NCBI GenBank assembly: GCA_019119495.1
Contig: DWWX01000003.1
Span: forward strand, 62,001-126,000
Direction: 5' to 3'
Source of the DNA: Candidatus Gemmiger stercorigallinarum
GTDB taxonomy: Bacteria > Bacillota > Clostridia > Oscillospirales > Ruminococcaceae
DNA length: 64,000 nt
Part shown: in pieces, positions 42,989 to 51,608 of the stretch
How positions within the stretch are numbered: position 1 is the stretch's first letter
Layout: each line of letters opens with the position of its first letter
Translations under genes and position numbers: made by a program
The notes under the pieces: generated by a model
What the model was told of the DNA's origin: nothing
Databases searched by the model: none
Seen by the model: only the letters and a program-made list of their open reading frames with translations

Positions 42989-45900
42989 CGCCGCACAAAA
43001 GCCGATCCGATTTACCCCCGCCCAGGCGGCGGCCATCTCCGCCCGCGGCGGCAGCCTGCTGGTATCCGCCGCGGCCGGTTCCGGCAAGACCCGCGTGCTG
43101 GTGGAGCGGGTGGTGGGCCTGATCACCGACCCCGGCTGCCCGGCGGAGGCCGACAGCCTTCTGATCATGACCTTTACCAACGCCGCCGCCGCCAAGCTGC
43201 GGGCCGACATCACCGAGCGCCTTGGCCGCGAAGTCCGCGCCCACCCCGACGACCTGCGCCTGCGCCGCCAGCAGATGCGGCTGCAAAGGGCGTCCATCGG
43301 CACGGTGGACGCCTTCTGCCTGCGGTTCGTGCAGCAGCATTTTGCCTCGCTGGACATCCCGCCCGACTTTACCACCGCCGACGACGCCGACCTGTTCCGC
43401 ATCCGCCAGCAGGTGCTGGAAGAAACGCTGGAGCAGGCCTATCAGGACCCGGATTTCCGCGCCTTTGCCGACCTGTTCGACCGGGGCCGCACCGATGCCA
43501 CCGCCGGCCAGACGGTGCTGGCGCTCTATGATTTCAGCCGCACCCTGCCTTACCCGCAACGATCGCTGCAGGACTTTGCGGCCATGTGGCAGACCGGCGC
43601 GCCGCCGCAGGACACCCTGTGGGGCAAAACGCTGCTGGCCGCGGCGCTGGCCCGCGTGCAGGGCGCCCGCCGGCTGCTGGCCGCCGCCATGGAGCGCGCC
43701 GCCCGCGACGATGCCGTCAGCGCCGCCTACGCCGCCGCCCTGATCGACGACGACGCCGGCCTGGAACGGCTGGAGCGCCGCCTGGCTGCCGGCGACTGGG
43801 ACGCCGCCGTGCAGGAGGCCGCCGGCTTTGGCTGGGCCAGGCTGGGGCGCATCAAGGGCGGCAAGGCGGGCAATCCCGCCGCCTTTGCGGCCAGCGAGCT
43901 GCGCACCCGCGCCAAAAAGCGCATCGATCAGCTCAAAACCGACCTGCTGCTGTGCACCGGGGCGGAGTTTGCCGCCGACCGGGCGGCCGCCGCGCTGCTG
44001 GCGGCTGCGCTGGTGCGGGCGGTGCAGGACTTTTCCGGGCGCTATTTTGAGGCCAAAGTGGCCGAAAAGCTGCTGGACTACGCCGACTACGAGCATCTGA
44101 CGCTGGAACTGCTGCAGGATGCCGACGGGCGGCGCACCCCGCTGTGCGCCACCGTGTCGGCGCAGTATTCGGCGGTGCTGGTGGACGAGTACCAGGACAC
44201 AAACGCCCTGCAGGACGCCATCTACTATGCGCTGGCCAAACCGGACGCCTCCAACCTGTTCTTTGTGGGGGACATCAAGCAGAGCATCTACCGCTTCCGC
44301 CAGGCCGAGCCCTCGGTCTTTATCGAAAAGCAGAAAGCCTGGCCCGCCTGGCCGGTGGCGGAAGGCCCTGCCACCATCGCGCTGGACGCCAATTTCCGCA
44401 GCGCGCCCAATGTCATTGCCGGCGTCAACTACATTTTCGAGACCATCTTCTCCGCGCAGCTGGGCGGCGTGGACTACGGCCCCGGCCAGCGGCTGGTGGT
44501 GGGCAGGGAAGGGGACTACCCCGGCCTGTGCGAGCTGGACGTCATCGACGGCGCCGACGCCGCCGGGGACGCCCGCGCCATCGCGGCCCGCATCGGGGAG
44601 CTGTGCGCCGCGGGCTTTGCGGTGCGGGACGGCGGCGCCACCCGCCCCTGCACCCCCGGCGACTGCTGCATCCTGCTGCGCACCCGCGCCGACTTTGCCG
44701 TTTACGAGGCCGCTTTGCTCCGGGCGGGCATCCCGGTCTATGCCGACACCGCCGCCGACCTGCTGGACGCGCCCCATGTGCGCCCCTTTGCGGCGCTTTT
44801 GGAGGTCATCGACAACCCGGCCCAGGACGTGGCGCTGGCGGCGGTGCTGCTCAGCCCCATGTTCCCCTTCACGCCGGACGACCTGGTCCGCCTGCGCCGG
44901 CAGGTGCGGGGCGGCAGCCTGTACGGCGCGGTGCTTTCCGGCGCGGACCCCAAGTTCAAAGCCTTTGCCGATACTTTGGCCGAGTACCGCCGCCTGGCCC
45001 GCACCCTGCCGGTGGACGCGCTGATCGAGGAGCTGTTCGCCCGCACCGGCTACCTGGCCGCGGCGGGCGCCATGCCGGACGGCGCCCGCTGCCGGGACGA
45101 CCTGCGCGCCTTTGCCGCCTGGGCCTCCGGCGCGGGGCGGGCCGGCCTGCCGGCGCTGGTGCGGGCCATGCGCGCCGCGCGGCAAAACGGCGGCCTGACC
45201 CAGTCCGCCGCCAGCCAGGCCAGACCGGGCTGCGTCACCATCATGACGGTGCACCGCTCCAAGGGGCTGGAATTTCCCGTCGTGTTCGTGGCGGGCACCT
45301 CCCACCGGTTCAATAACGCCGACACCCTAAGCCCGGTCCTGTTCCACCGGGAGCTGGGCGTGGGTATGACGCTGCGCGCCCCCGGCGGCGCCAGCCGCTA
45401 CAAGACGCTGCCCTACGCGGCGCTTTCCCAGACCATCCGCACCGAGACCCTCAGCGAGGAGATGCGCATTTTATATGTGGCCCTGACCCGCGCGCAGGAC
45501 GCGCTGTTCATCACCCTGCCATTGAAGGACGCCGCCGGCGCCCTCAAGGCACCGGCCCTGTATGCCAACGCCGGCATGACCGGCCCCGAAGCCCTGCAGG
45601 ATTTCCAAAGCTGGTCGGGCTGGCTGCTGACCGCCGCGCTGCGCCACCCGGACAGCGGCGCGCTGTGGGCAAAGACCGACTTTCTGCCCAGCCAGGGGGA
45701 CAGCGCCGCGCCGCTGTCCATCCGGGTGCTGGACGCGCCGGACGCGCTGCCCGAACCCGAAGCCCCGCCGCCCCCCGCGCCGGACGCGGCGCTGCAGGCC
45801 GCTCTGCTGGAAAACTTTGCCTGGCACAGCCCGGACGAGGCTTTGCAGGACGTGCCGGTCAAGGTCAGCGTCAGCGACGTGACCCACGCCGCGCGCCAGG

Positions 45901-46448
45901 CTGCGCTGGAGCGCCCGGCCTTCCTGCAGAAAAGCGGCATGACCGGCGCCGAGCGCGGCACCGCCATCCATGCGTTTTTGCAGGGGGTGCCCTTTGCCGC
46001 CGATGCGCCCGACCTGGCCGCCGAGGTGGAGCGGCAGAAGCGACTGCGCCTGCTGGACCCCGCCCTGGCCGACGTGCTGGACCTGGACGCGGTGCGCCCC
46101 TTCTTTGAAAGCGCCGTCTACCGCCGCATCCGCCATGCGGCGGAGGTATTGCGGGAGGAACCCTTCATCACCGCGCTGCCCGCCGCCGAGATCAAGCCCG
46201 GCGCGCCCGCCGGCGCCGAGGTGCTGGTGCAGGGCATTGCCGACCTGGTGCTGGTGTTTGACGACCACGCCGAGATCCTGGACTACAAGACCGACAAACA
46301 GACCGACCCGCAGTATTACGTGGACGCCTACGCCGCCCAGCTGCGGCTGTACCGCCGCGCCTTTGCGCTGCGGCTGAAAGTGCCGGTGACCAGGCTGACC
46401 ATCTACAGCTTTGCTCTGGCCGGCGAGATCGACGTGCCGCTGGCCTAG
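42981..46448 (+). CDS. addA: ATP-dependent helicase/nuclease subunit A
   Basis: 1155 residues of the UvrD/Rep superfamily 1A. Helicase motifs in order: FTPAQAAAISARGGSLLVSAAAGSGKTRVLVERV (Q motif and motif I), LIMTFTNAAAAKLR (Ia), AVLVDEYQDTN (II), DIKQSIYRFRQAEP (III), MTVHRSKGLEFPVVFVAG (V), EEMRILYVALTRAQDALF (VI). The C-terminal RecB-type nuclease ends GIADLVLVFDDHAEILDYKTDKQTD. It partners AddB, whose stop it overlaps; GGAGGTGGG precedes ATG 42981. Confidence 0.96.
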   Translation: MADAAQKPIRFTPAQAAAISARGGSLLVSAAAGSGKTRVLVERVVGLITDPGCPAEADSLLIMTFTNAAAAKLRADITERLGREVRAHPDDLRLRRQQMRLQRASIGTVDAFCLRFVQQHFASLDIPPDFTTADDADLFRIRQQVLEETLEQAYQDPDFRAFADLFDRGRTDATAGQTVLALYDFSRTLPYPQRSLQDFAAMWQTGAPPQDTLWGKTLLAAALARVQGARRLLAAAMERAARDDAVSAAYAAALIDDDAGLERLERRLAAGDWDAAVQEAAGFGWARLGRIKGGKAGNPAAFAASELRTRAKKRIDQLKTDLLLCTGAEFAADRAAAALLAAALVRAVQDFSGRYFEAKVAEKLLDYADYEHLTLELLQDADGRRTPLCATVSAQYSAVLVDEYQDTNALQDAIYYALAKPDASNLFFVGDIKQSIYRFRQAEPSVFIEKQKAWPAWPVAEGPATIALDANFRSAPNVIAGVNYIFETIFSAQLGGVDYGPGQRLVVGREGDYPGLCELDVIDGADAAGDARAIAARIGELCAAGFAVRDGGATRPCTPGDCCILLRTRADFAVYEAALLRAGIPVYADTAADLLDAPHVRPFAALLEVIDNPAQDVALAAVLLSPMFPFTPDDLVRLRRQVRGGSLYGAVLSGADPKFKAFADTLAEYRRLARTLPVDALIEELFARTGYLAAAGAMPDGARCRDDLRAFAAWASGAGRAGLPALVRAMRAARQNGGLTQSAASQARPGCVTIMTVHRSKGLEFPVVFVAGTSHRFNNADTLSPVLFHRELGVGMTLRAPGGASRYKTLPYAALSQTIRTETLSEEMRILYVALTRAQDALFITLPLKDAAGALKAPALYANAGMTGPEALQDFQSWSGWLLTAALRHPDSGALWAKTDFLPSQGDSAAPLSIRVLDAPDALPEPEAPPPPAPDAALQAALLENFAWHSPDEALQDVPVKVSVSDVTHAARQAALERPAFLQKSGMTGAERGTAIHAFLQGVPFAADAPDLAAEVERQKRLRLLDPALADVLDLDAVRPFFESAVYRRIRHAAEVLREEPFITALPAAEIKPGAPAGAEVLVQGIADLVLVFDDHAEILDYKTDKQTDPQYYVDAYAAQLRLYRRAFALRLKVPVTRLTIYSFALAGEIDVPLA

Positions 46449-46540
46449 CCCGGCGGCGCGGCGGGGCAGGCAGAGCCGCGCAATGCGCGGGGCGCCGCCC
46501 CCGCCGCACGAAATACCGGCAGAAATTGCGCCTGCCCCCC

Positions 46541-46570
46541 TTGACTTTTGCCGGGGCAATGTGCTAGTAT
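46541..46570 (+). promoter_or_regulatory. Promoter of the rpmG-secE-nusG operon
   Basis: TTGACT (46541-46546), 18 bases, TAGTAT (46565-46570). A leader of about 95 bases with a T-rich stretch separates it from rpmG. No tRNA gene is seen here. Confidence 0.65.
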
Positions 46571-46668
46571 GATATCACCTCTTTTGCGGGTTTATTTTTT
46601 GTGCCCTTTTTTGGGGCCGACCGCAAGCACGAGGGAGGCTTTAGAAACCGTTAATTGGAGGTGCCGAA

Positions 46669-46818
46669 ATGACTGTCAAAATCACTCTTGCCTGCACGGA
46701 ATGCAAACAGCGCAACTATAACAAGACCAAGAACAAGAAGAACAACCCGGATCGTCTTGAAGTGAAGAAGTACTGCCGCTTCTGCAAGAAGCACACGGTC
46801 CACCGCGAGACGAAGTAA
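46669..46818 (+). CDS. rpmG: 50S ribosomal protein L33
   Basis: 49 residues: [20 protein letters not shown] and [15 protein letters not shown]. Two CxxC pairs show the zinc-binding (C+) form of L33. AATTGGAGGTG precedes ATG 46669. It lies directly before secE as in most Firmicutes. Confidence 0.97.
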   Translation: MTVKITLACTECKQRNYNKTKNKKNNPDRLEVKKYCRFCKKHTVHRETK

Positions 46819-46836
46819 GAAAGGCGGAGCTGTAAC

Positions 46837-47145
46837 ATGGCTGACAAGAAAGCTGTAAGCGCCGCTGCAAAGGGCGACCAGGCGGAAAAGAAAGCCGACA
46901 AGAAGGACGACAAAAAGTCCGGCAAAAAACCCGGCTTCTTTGCCAAGGTCAAAGACTTCTTTGTGCGCCTGGGCAAGTATTTCAAAGATACCAAAAGCGA
47001 GCTGAAAAAGGTCGTCTGGCCCAGCAAAAAGCAGGTTCGCATCAACACCATCACCGTCCTGGTCGTCGTGCTGATCGCTGCGGTGGTGCTGGTCGTCCTG
47101 GACCTGGTGTTCGGCGGCGTTATCCATCTGCTGATCGGCGGCTGA
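46837..47145 (+). CDS. secE: Preprotein translocase subunit SecE
   Basis: 102 residues. A Lys/Ala-rich tail of about 40 residues precedes the conserved amphipathic helix and single membrane span: KYFKDTKSELKKVVWPSKKQV followed by ITVLVVVLIAAVVLVVLDLVF. SecE clamps SecY in the translocon. The N-terminal extension is longer than in Bacillus SecE but has no recognisable domain. It lies between rpmG and nusG. Confidence 0.95.
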   Translation: MADKKAVSAAAKGDQAEKKADKKDDKKSGKKPGFFAKVKDFFVRLGKYFKDTKSELKKVVWPSKKQVRINTITVLVVVLIAAVVLVVLDLVFGGVIHLLIGG

Positions 47146-47165
47146 CAAAACGGGAGGTGTGATCC

Positions 47166-47705
47166 ATGGCGGAACAGGCTTACTGGTATGTCGTGCATAC
47201 CTATTCCGGTTACGAGAACAAAGTGGCCCAGGACCTGATGACGATGGTGGAGAACCGCCGCCTCCAGGATCTGATCTGTGATGTCAAGGTCCCCACCGAG
47301 ACCGTCATCGAGGACAAGCTGGATAAAAGCGGCAACAAGATCGGCGAAAAAGAGGTCCAGCACAAGATCTACCCCGGTTATGTCTTTGTCAAAATGGTCA
47401 TGAACGACAATACCTGGTACATTGTCCGCAACACCCGCGGCTGCACCGGCTTTGTCGGCCCGGCCTCCAAGCCGGAGCCCCTGACCGAGGACGAGGTCGC
47501 CAAGCTGGGCGTCGAGATCGTCTCCGGGCCGCGCGTCGACTACGCGGTGGGCGACACGGTCGAGCTGACCGGCGGCCCCATGGCCGGTTCCGTCGGCGTG
47601 GTCGAGGAGATCGACACCCAGGCCCGCAAGGTCCGCGTCAAGATCTCGATGTTCGGCCGCGAGACCCCTGCCGAGCTGGACCTCTCGCAGGTCAAGCTGC
47701 TGTGA
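47166..47705 (+). CDS. nusG: Transcription termination/antitermination factor NusG
   Basis: 179 residues. YWYVVHTYSGYENKVAQDL opens the NGN domain, KIYPGYVFVKMVMND and WYIVRNTRGCTGFVG continue it, and the KOW domain is GDTVELTGGPMAGSVGVVEEID. NusG binds RNA polymerase and couples it to ribosome or Rho. GGGAGGTGTG precedes ATG. Confidence 0.97.
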   Translation: MAEQAYWYVVHTYSGYENKVAQDLMTMVENRRLQDLICDVKVPTETVIEDKLDKSGNKIGEKEVQHKIYPGYVFVKMVMNDNTWYIVRNTRGCTGFVGPASKPEPLTEDEVAKLGVEIVSGPRVDYAVGDTVELTGGPMAGSVGVVEEIDTQARKVRVKISMFGRETPAELDLSQVKLL

Positions 47706-47768
47706 CCCCCCGGCCGGGCACAGCATGCCCGGCGCCCGCGCCCCTGGCGGCGCAAACGAATTTCCGGT

Positions 47769-47790
47769 AAAAACCGCACGCGGTTTTTAT
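47769..47790 (+). terminator. Short terminator-like hairpin between nusG and rplK
   Basis: AAAAACCG (47769-47776), 4-base loop, CGGTTTTT (47781-47788). The stem itself ends in T, giving a plausible weak terminator/attenuator before the L11 operon leader. Confidence 0.5.
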
Positions 47791-47812
47791 AGAGCGCGCG
47801 TTCTGCGTGCTC

Positions 47813-47847
47813 GTGGGAGGCCCGCGCCGCGGGCCGCAACTCACCAC
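47813..47847 (+). promoter_or_regulatory. Probable L1-binding leader site upstream of rplK
   Basis: GTGGGAGGCCCGC (47813-47825) and GCGGGCC...CTCACCAC (47829-47847) form GGCCCGC/GCGGGCC topped by GAG/CTC and GTGG/CCAC with internal irregularity. The 9-mer GTGGGAGGC is, from memory, identical to the start of the L1-binding helix 76-77 region of 23S rRNA. L1 is known to repress the L11-L1 operon by binding such a mimic. Confidence 0.65.
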
Positions 47848-47870
47848 AAATTTTGGAGGTGCAAACTACA

Positions 47871-48296
47871 ATGGCACAGAAAATCACTGGCTACATCAAG
47901 CTGCAGATCCCCGCCGGCAAGGCAACTCCGGCACCGCCCGTCGGCCCCGCTCTCGGCCAGAAGGGCGTCAACATCATGGCTTTCACCAAGGAGTTCAACG
48001 AGCGTACCAAGAACCAGATCGGCTACATCATCCCGGTCGTCATCACCGTCTACGCCGACCGCTCCTTCAGCTTCATCACCAAGACTCCGCCGGCCCCGGT
48101 CCTGATCAAGAAGGCCGCCGGCATCGAGACTGCTTCCGGCGTGCCGAACAAGAACAAAGTCGGCTCCATCACCCTGGCCCAGGCCGAGGAGATCGCCAAG
48201 CAGAAGATGCCCGACCTGAACGCCGCTTCCCTGGAAGCCGCCGTCAGCATGATCAAGGGCACCTGCCGCAGCATGGGCGTCACCGTTGAGGAGTAA
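47871..48296 (+). CDS. rplK: 50S ribosomal protein L11
   Basis: 141 residues: [35 protein letters not shown] is the L11 N-terminus with its conserved prolines, [16 protein letters not shown] the linker. The start is ATG 47871 after TTGGAGGTG; six codons upstream are open but unsupported. Forms the GTPase-associated stalk base. Confidence 0.98.
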   Translation: MAQKITGYIKLQIPAGKATPAPPVGPALGQKGVNIMAFTKEFNERTKNQIGYIIPVVITVYADRSFSFITKTPPAPVLIKKAAGIETASGVPNKNKVGSITLAQAEEIAKQKMPDLNAASLEAAVSMIKGTCRSMGVTVEE

Positions 48297-48311
48297 GCCC
48301 TGCAACATCAT

Positions 48312-48340
48312 GTGGGAGGAATTGATCCGATAACCACCAC
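48312..48340 (+). promoter_or_regulatory. Second probable L1-binding site, between rplK and rplA
   Basis: GTGGGAGGA (48312-48320), a 5-base loop, TCC (48326-48328), then CCACCAC (48334-48340): GGA pairs with TCC and GTGG with CCAC. It has the same GTGGGAGG core and CCAC closing strand as the site before rplK. Confidence 0.6.
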
Positions 48341-48356
48341 ACAGGAGGAATGAGTA

Positions 48357-49049
48357 ATGAATCACGGTAAGAAATATGCCGAAAGCGCCAAGCTGATCGA
48401 CCGTACCAAAGTCTATGACCCGCAGGAGGCGCTGGACCTCTGCTGCAAGACCGCCCATGCCAAGTTTGACGAGACCGTCGAGCTGCACGTCCGCCTGGGC
48501 GTTGACAGCCGCCACGCCGACCAGCAGGTCCGCGGCGCCGTCGTCCTGCCCAACGGCACCGGCAAAAATGTCCGCGTCATCGCCATCTGCAAGGGCGACG
48601 CCGCCAAGGCCGCCGAGGCGGCCGGCGCTCAGGAGGTCGGCGACGACGACCTGATCGCCAAGATCCAGGGCGGCTACCTGGACTTCGACGTGCTGGTCAC
48701 CACCCCGGACATGATGGGCCGTGTCGGCCGTCTGGGCAAGATCCTGGGCCCTCGCGGCCTGATGCCCAACCCCAAGGCCGGCACCGTCACCCCCGACGTG
48801 GGCCGCGCTGTCACCGAGGCCAAGGCCGGTAAGATCGAGTACCGCCTGGACAAGCAGAACATCATCCATGTGCCCATCGGCAAGGCTTCCTTCGGTGCCG
48901 ACAAGCTGATGACCAACCTGGACACCGTCCTGGAAGCCATCGCCAAGGCCAAGCCCGCCGCCGCCAAGGGCCAGTACTTCAAGAGCGCCACCGTCGCCAC
49001 CACCATGGGCCCCGGCGTCCGCGTCAACACCCTGAAGTACGGCGTCTGA
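48357..49049 (+). CDS. rplA: 50S ribosomal protein L1
   Basis: 230 residues. [61 protein letters not shown] and the C-terminal MGPGVRVNT are L1 hallmarks. L1 forms the mobile stalk at the E site and is the likely autoregulator of rplK-rplA. GGAGGAATGAGTA precedes ATG 48357. Confidence 0.98.
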   Translation: MNHGKKYAESAKLIDRTKVYDPQEALDLCCKTAHAKFDETVELHVRLGVDSRHADQQVRGAVVLPNGTGKNVRVIAICKGDAAKAAEAAGAQEVGDDDLIAKIQGGYLDFDVLVTTPDMMGRVGRLGKILGPRGLMPNPKAGTVTPDVGRAVTEAKAGKIEYRLDKQNIIHVPIGKASFGADKLMTNLDTVLEAIAKAKPAAAKGQYFKSATVATTMGPGVRVNTLKYGV

Positions 49050-49076
49050 TTTTTGCCCAAACGGCAAAAATAATGC

Positions 49077-49105
49077 TTGACAACGCCGCCTTTCTGCGGT
49101 AATAT
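49077..49105 (+). promoter_or_regulatory. Promoter of the rplJ-rplL operon
   Basis: TTGACA (49077-49082), 17 bases, TAATAT (49100-49105); an overlapping TATAAT at 49103-49108 would need a 20-base spacer. It starts the L10 leader transcript. Confidence 0.8.
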
Positions 49106-49114
49106 AATAAAGCT

Positions 49115-49180
49115 GTTTTGAAGACAGCAGGTGCTGATCTCAGCATAATTGACTCGCTCAGCCTGCCGAGAAACGTGGCG
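49115..49180 (+). promoter_or_regulatory. Ribosomal protein L10 leader
   Basis: AAGACAGCAGGTGCTGATCT ... GCCTGCCGAGAAA is the Firmicutes L10-leader core: CAGCAGG pairs with CCTGC, and CCGAG is the conserved kink-turn side. L10(L12)4 binds it and represses its own operon. The terminator that follows is the expression platform. Confidence 0.85.
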
Positions 49181-49201
49181 TTTGACTGCATATGCATTTA
49201 C

Positions 49202-49242
49202 AAAGCCTCTTTCCCGGTTTCGGCCTGGGAAAGAGGCTTTTT
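49202..49242 (+). terminator. Leader terminator before rplJ
   Basis: AAAGCCTCTTTCCC (49202-49215) pairs perfectly with GGGAAAGAGGCTTT (49227-49240), followed by T to 49242. Controlled by the L10 leader. Confidence 0.92.
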
Positions 49243-49274
49243 CAAATTCCGGAAACGAAATGAGGTGAATCCAA

Positions 49275-49790
49275 ATGCCCAGCAAAAAGATTCTGGCTGC
49301 CAAGCAGGCGTATGTCCAGGAACTCAACGAGAAGCTGAACAACGCCATGGCCGGCGTCGTCGTTTCCTACAACGGCATCAGCGTCGCTGACGACACCAAG
49401 CTCCGCAAGGAACTGCGTGAGGCCGGCGTCGAGTACACCGTCGTCAAGAACACCATGCTGCGTCTGGCCGTCAAGGGCACCAAGTACGAGGCTCTGTCCG
49501 AGTATTTCAAGGGCGATACCGCCATTGCAATCTCCCCGGAGGACCCTGCCGCCGCTGCCCGCATCCTGTGCAAGTTCGCCGATGCTGACCGCACCAAGCG
49601 GTTCAACGTCAAGGGCGGCTTCTGCGACGGTCAGGTCATGGATGCCGCAGGCGTCCGCAGCCTGTCCACCATGCCCAACCGCGAAGGTCTGCTGTCCATG
49701 CTGGCCGGCTCTCTGTCCGGCATCATCGGCGGTCTGGCCGTCAGCCTGCAGGCTGTTATCGACAAGCAGAGCGAAGAGCCCGCTGCGTAA
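49275..49790 (+). CDS. rplJ: 50S ribosomal protein L10
   Basis: 171 residues: [43 protein letters not shown] is the L10 globular domain; the C-terminal helix ([20 protein letters not shown]) holds L7/L12 dimers. GAGGTGAATCC precedes ATG. First gene of the stalk operon. Confidence 0.98.
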   Translation: MPSKKILAAKQAYVQELNEKLNNAMAGVVVSYNGISVADDTKLRKELREAGVEYTVVKNTMLRLAVKGTKYEALSEYFKGDTAIAISPEDPAAAARILCKFADADRTKRFNVKGGFCDGQVMDAAGVRSLSTMPNREGLLSMLAGSLSGIIGGLAVSLQAVIDKQSEEPAA

Positions 49791-49877
49791 CGGCTGCATG
49801 ACCCCGGCCGCTTAGCGGCCGCAAAACCCCATCATTCGATCTGCAACAGATCAAAATTTTAAACGGAGGTAATTATC

Positions 49878-50255
49878 ATGGCTTCTGAGAAGATCACTGC
49901 CATTATCGAGTCTGTCAAGACTATGACTGTTCTTGAGCTGAAAGAGCTCGTTGACACCATCTGCGAGGAGTTCGGCGTTTCCGCTGTGGCCGCTGCTGCT
50001 CCCGCCGCTGCCGGCGCTGCCGCTGCTCCCGCTGAGGAGGAGAAGACCGAGTTCGACGTCGTTCTGGTCGACGTGGGCGCTTCCAAGATGCAGGTCATCA
50101 AGACCGTCAAGGAGCTGACCGGCGCTTCCCTGATGGAGGCCAAGAAGCTGGTCGAGACCCCCAACGCCAAGCTGAAGGAGAACGCTTCCAAGGCCGACGC
50201 CGAGGAGATCCAGAAGAAGCTGGAAGAGGTCGGCGCCAAGGTCGAGCTGAAGTAA
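49878..50255 (+). CDS. rplL: 50S ribosomal protein L7/L12
   Basis: 125 residues: N-terminal dimerisation helices ([18 protein letters not shown]), an Ala-rich hinge, and C-terminal domain ([39 protein letters not shown]) that recruits translation GTPases. GGAGGTAATT precedes ATG. Confidence 0.98.
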   Translation: MASEKITAIIESVKTMTVLELKELVDTICEEFGVSAVAAAAPAAAGAAAAPAEEEKTEFDVVLVDVGASKMQVIKTVKELTGASLMEAKKLVETPNAKLKENASKADAEEIQKKLEEVGAKVELK

Positions 50256-50278
50256 GCTTTTCTTACTGGGACCACCAC

Positions 50279-50319
50279 AAAGCCCGCTGCGAGGTTTTTG
50301 CCCCGCAGCGGGCTTTTCT
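50279..50319 (+). terminator. Terminator after rplL
   Basis: AAAGCCCGCTGCG (50279-50291) pairs perfectly with CGCAGCGGGCTTT (50304-50316), then TTCTG. Confidence 0.92.
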
Positions 50320-50336
50320 GTGTTTGCGTCGCCCGC

Positions 50337-50368
50337 AAAAATCCCGCCCCGGAACATCCGGGGCGGGA
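50337..50368 (-). terminator. Terminator of the CBS-domain gene
   Basis: TCCCGCCCCGGA and TCCGGGGCGGGA (50342-50353, 50357-50368) form a perfect 12-bp stem; on the minus strand five T (50341-50337) follow. Confidence 0.9.
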
Positions 50369-50403
50369 GGCAGCTTTGTGGTTGCGATGCGGGGGATATG
50401 CTT

Positions 50404-50871
50404 TCAGGACTGTGCCTGCATCAGCTTTTTCTTGATGGCGCGGGTGGAGATCTGCGTCGTCTCGCTGGATGCATCCATCCGCCGCACCATGTACTTGATG
50501 ATGGCGGTACGGGGGACAATGCCGATAAACACGTTGCGGTCATCCACCACCGGGACAAAGTTCTGGTCCACGGCGGTCTCCATCAGGGTGCGCATGTCGG
50601 TGGTCACCGGCACGGCCTTGTAGTTGCGGCGGCGGGGAAAGCTGGAGATGGGCACATCCTCGCTGGTGTCCAGGTCCAGGCCGTGGATGTTCTTGATGCC
50701 CCACAAAAGGTCCCCCTCGCTGATGATGCCCACGTACTCGCCGTTGCGGCGCAGCACCGGGATGGTGGCGTAACGCTGGTTGGACCACTTTTCCAGCGCC
50801 TGACGCAGGGTAAAATCTTCGTACACATATAACACGTCCTGTTTTGGGGTCAGGAAAAACAGCAGGTTCAT
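50404..50871 (-). CDS. CBS-domain-pair protein
   Basis: 155 residues made of two CBS motifs: DFTLRQALEKWSNQRYATIPVLRRNGEYVGIISEGDLLW and DMRTLMETAVDQNFVPVVDDRNVFIGIVPRTAIIKYMV. CBS pairs bind adenosine nucleotides or SAM and usually regulate something else; a stand-alone pair gives no target. The start at ATG 50871 lies behind AAAGGAGAG; the frame opens 31 codons upstream without an RBS. Confidence 0.92.
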   Translation of the reverse strand: MNLLFFLTPKQDVLYVYEDFTLRQALEKWSNQRYATIPVLRRNGEYVGIISEGDLLWGIKNIHGLDLDTSEDVPISSFPRRRNYKAVPVTTDMRTLMETAVDQNFVPVVDDRNVFIGIVPRTAIIKYMVRRMDASSETTQISTRAIKKKLMQAQS

Positions 50872-51211
50872 AGGCGGAAGGTCTCTCCTTTGTATGGTCT
50901 TGCCGGGGCCGGGCCGGGCAGCACCCGGCGCCCGCATCGGCTGATGCCGGGCCCCGTCTTGCACGGACCGGGCTTGCCTCCGGTCCTTTCCCTCTAAGTA
51001 TACGCGCCGGTCAAGGCAACTTTGTGAATGGATTGTAAACTATTCTTTGCCAGAATTGACGAAAAAACCGCCAAGATTTTTGGCCGAAAAAACGCCGGAA
51101 CCTGCCTTTTGCCACTGTTCAAACGCGGCGGGATGGTGTATAATAAAGAAGATTCTATGGTCGGGGCGGCTGCAGCATGGCCCCGGCGCCAAAACGTAAG
51201 GAGGTCCGGCG
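50872..51211. other. Intergenic region between divergent CBS and Asp23 genes
   Basis: This 340-base gap contains two weak promoter candidates: a minus-strand TATACT (51002-50997) for the CBS gene, and a plus-strand TATAAT (51139-51144) for the Asp23 operon with no good -35. The middle (51025-51120) is AT-richer than its surroundings. I see no RNA gene or small ORF with a good start. Confidence 0.6.
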
Positions 51212-51565
51212 ATGATCACCAAGGTGAACCCCAGCGGGAGCATCTCTTTGACAAATGAATATTTTTCCGGTCTGGTCGCCCAGGCGGCCCGCAACTGCTA
51301 CGGCATTGCGGCCATGGGCCAGAACACGCCGTCCGGCACGGTGCGCTCGGCGCTGCGCCACGGCAGCCTGCCCCAGCAGGGCGTTACAGTCGAGGAGGAA
51401 AACGGCGCGCTGAAGATCTCGCTGCACATTGCAGTGGGCTATGGCCTGAACATCGCCTCCATCACCCAGAGCATCACCCACCGCGTGCGCGATGAAGTCG
51501 AGCATGCCACCGGCCTGAAGGTGGCCCGCGTGGATGTGTATGTGGACGATATCGCCGCCGACTGA
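51212..51565 (+). CDS. Asp23/Gls24 family protein
   Basis: 117 residues. GSISLTNEYFSGLVAQAARNCYGIAAMG and LKISLHIAVGYGLNIASITQSITHRVRDEVEHATGLKVARVDVYVDDI are the Asp23 domain. Family members (YloU, YqhY) influence envelope stress or fatty-acid metabolism; YloU-type genes sit directly before fakA as here. AAGGAGGT precedes ATG. Confidence 0.93.
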   Translation: MITKVNPSGSISLTNEYFSGLVAQAARNCYGIAAMGQNTPSGTVRSALRHGSLPQQGVTVEEENGALKISLHIAVGYGLNIASITQSITHRVRDEVEHATGLKVARVDVYVDDIAAD

Positions 51566-51608
51566 CGCGGCCCTGTCCGTCAATAGTCCAATGATTGAGG
51601 TGTAATAC

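Noticed and set aside
46575-46668. tRNA-Trp or other RNA gene upstream of rpmG-secE, as found in some Firmicutes
   Set aside because: No cloverleaf, T-loop or acceptor stem could be read; only promoter and leader sequence are visible.
49049-49071. Terminator after rplA (TTTTTGCC / GGCAAAAA hairpin)
   Set aside because: On the plus strand the stem is followed by A and mixed sequence, not T, so it is not a clear terminator for rplA.
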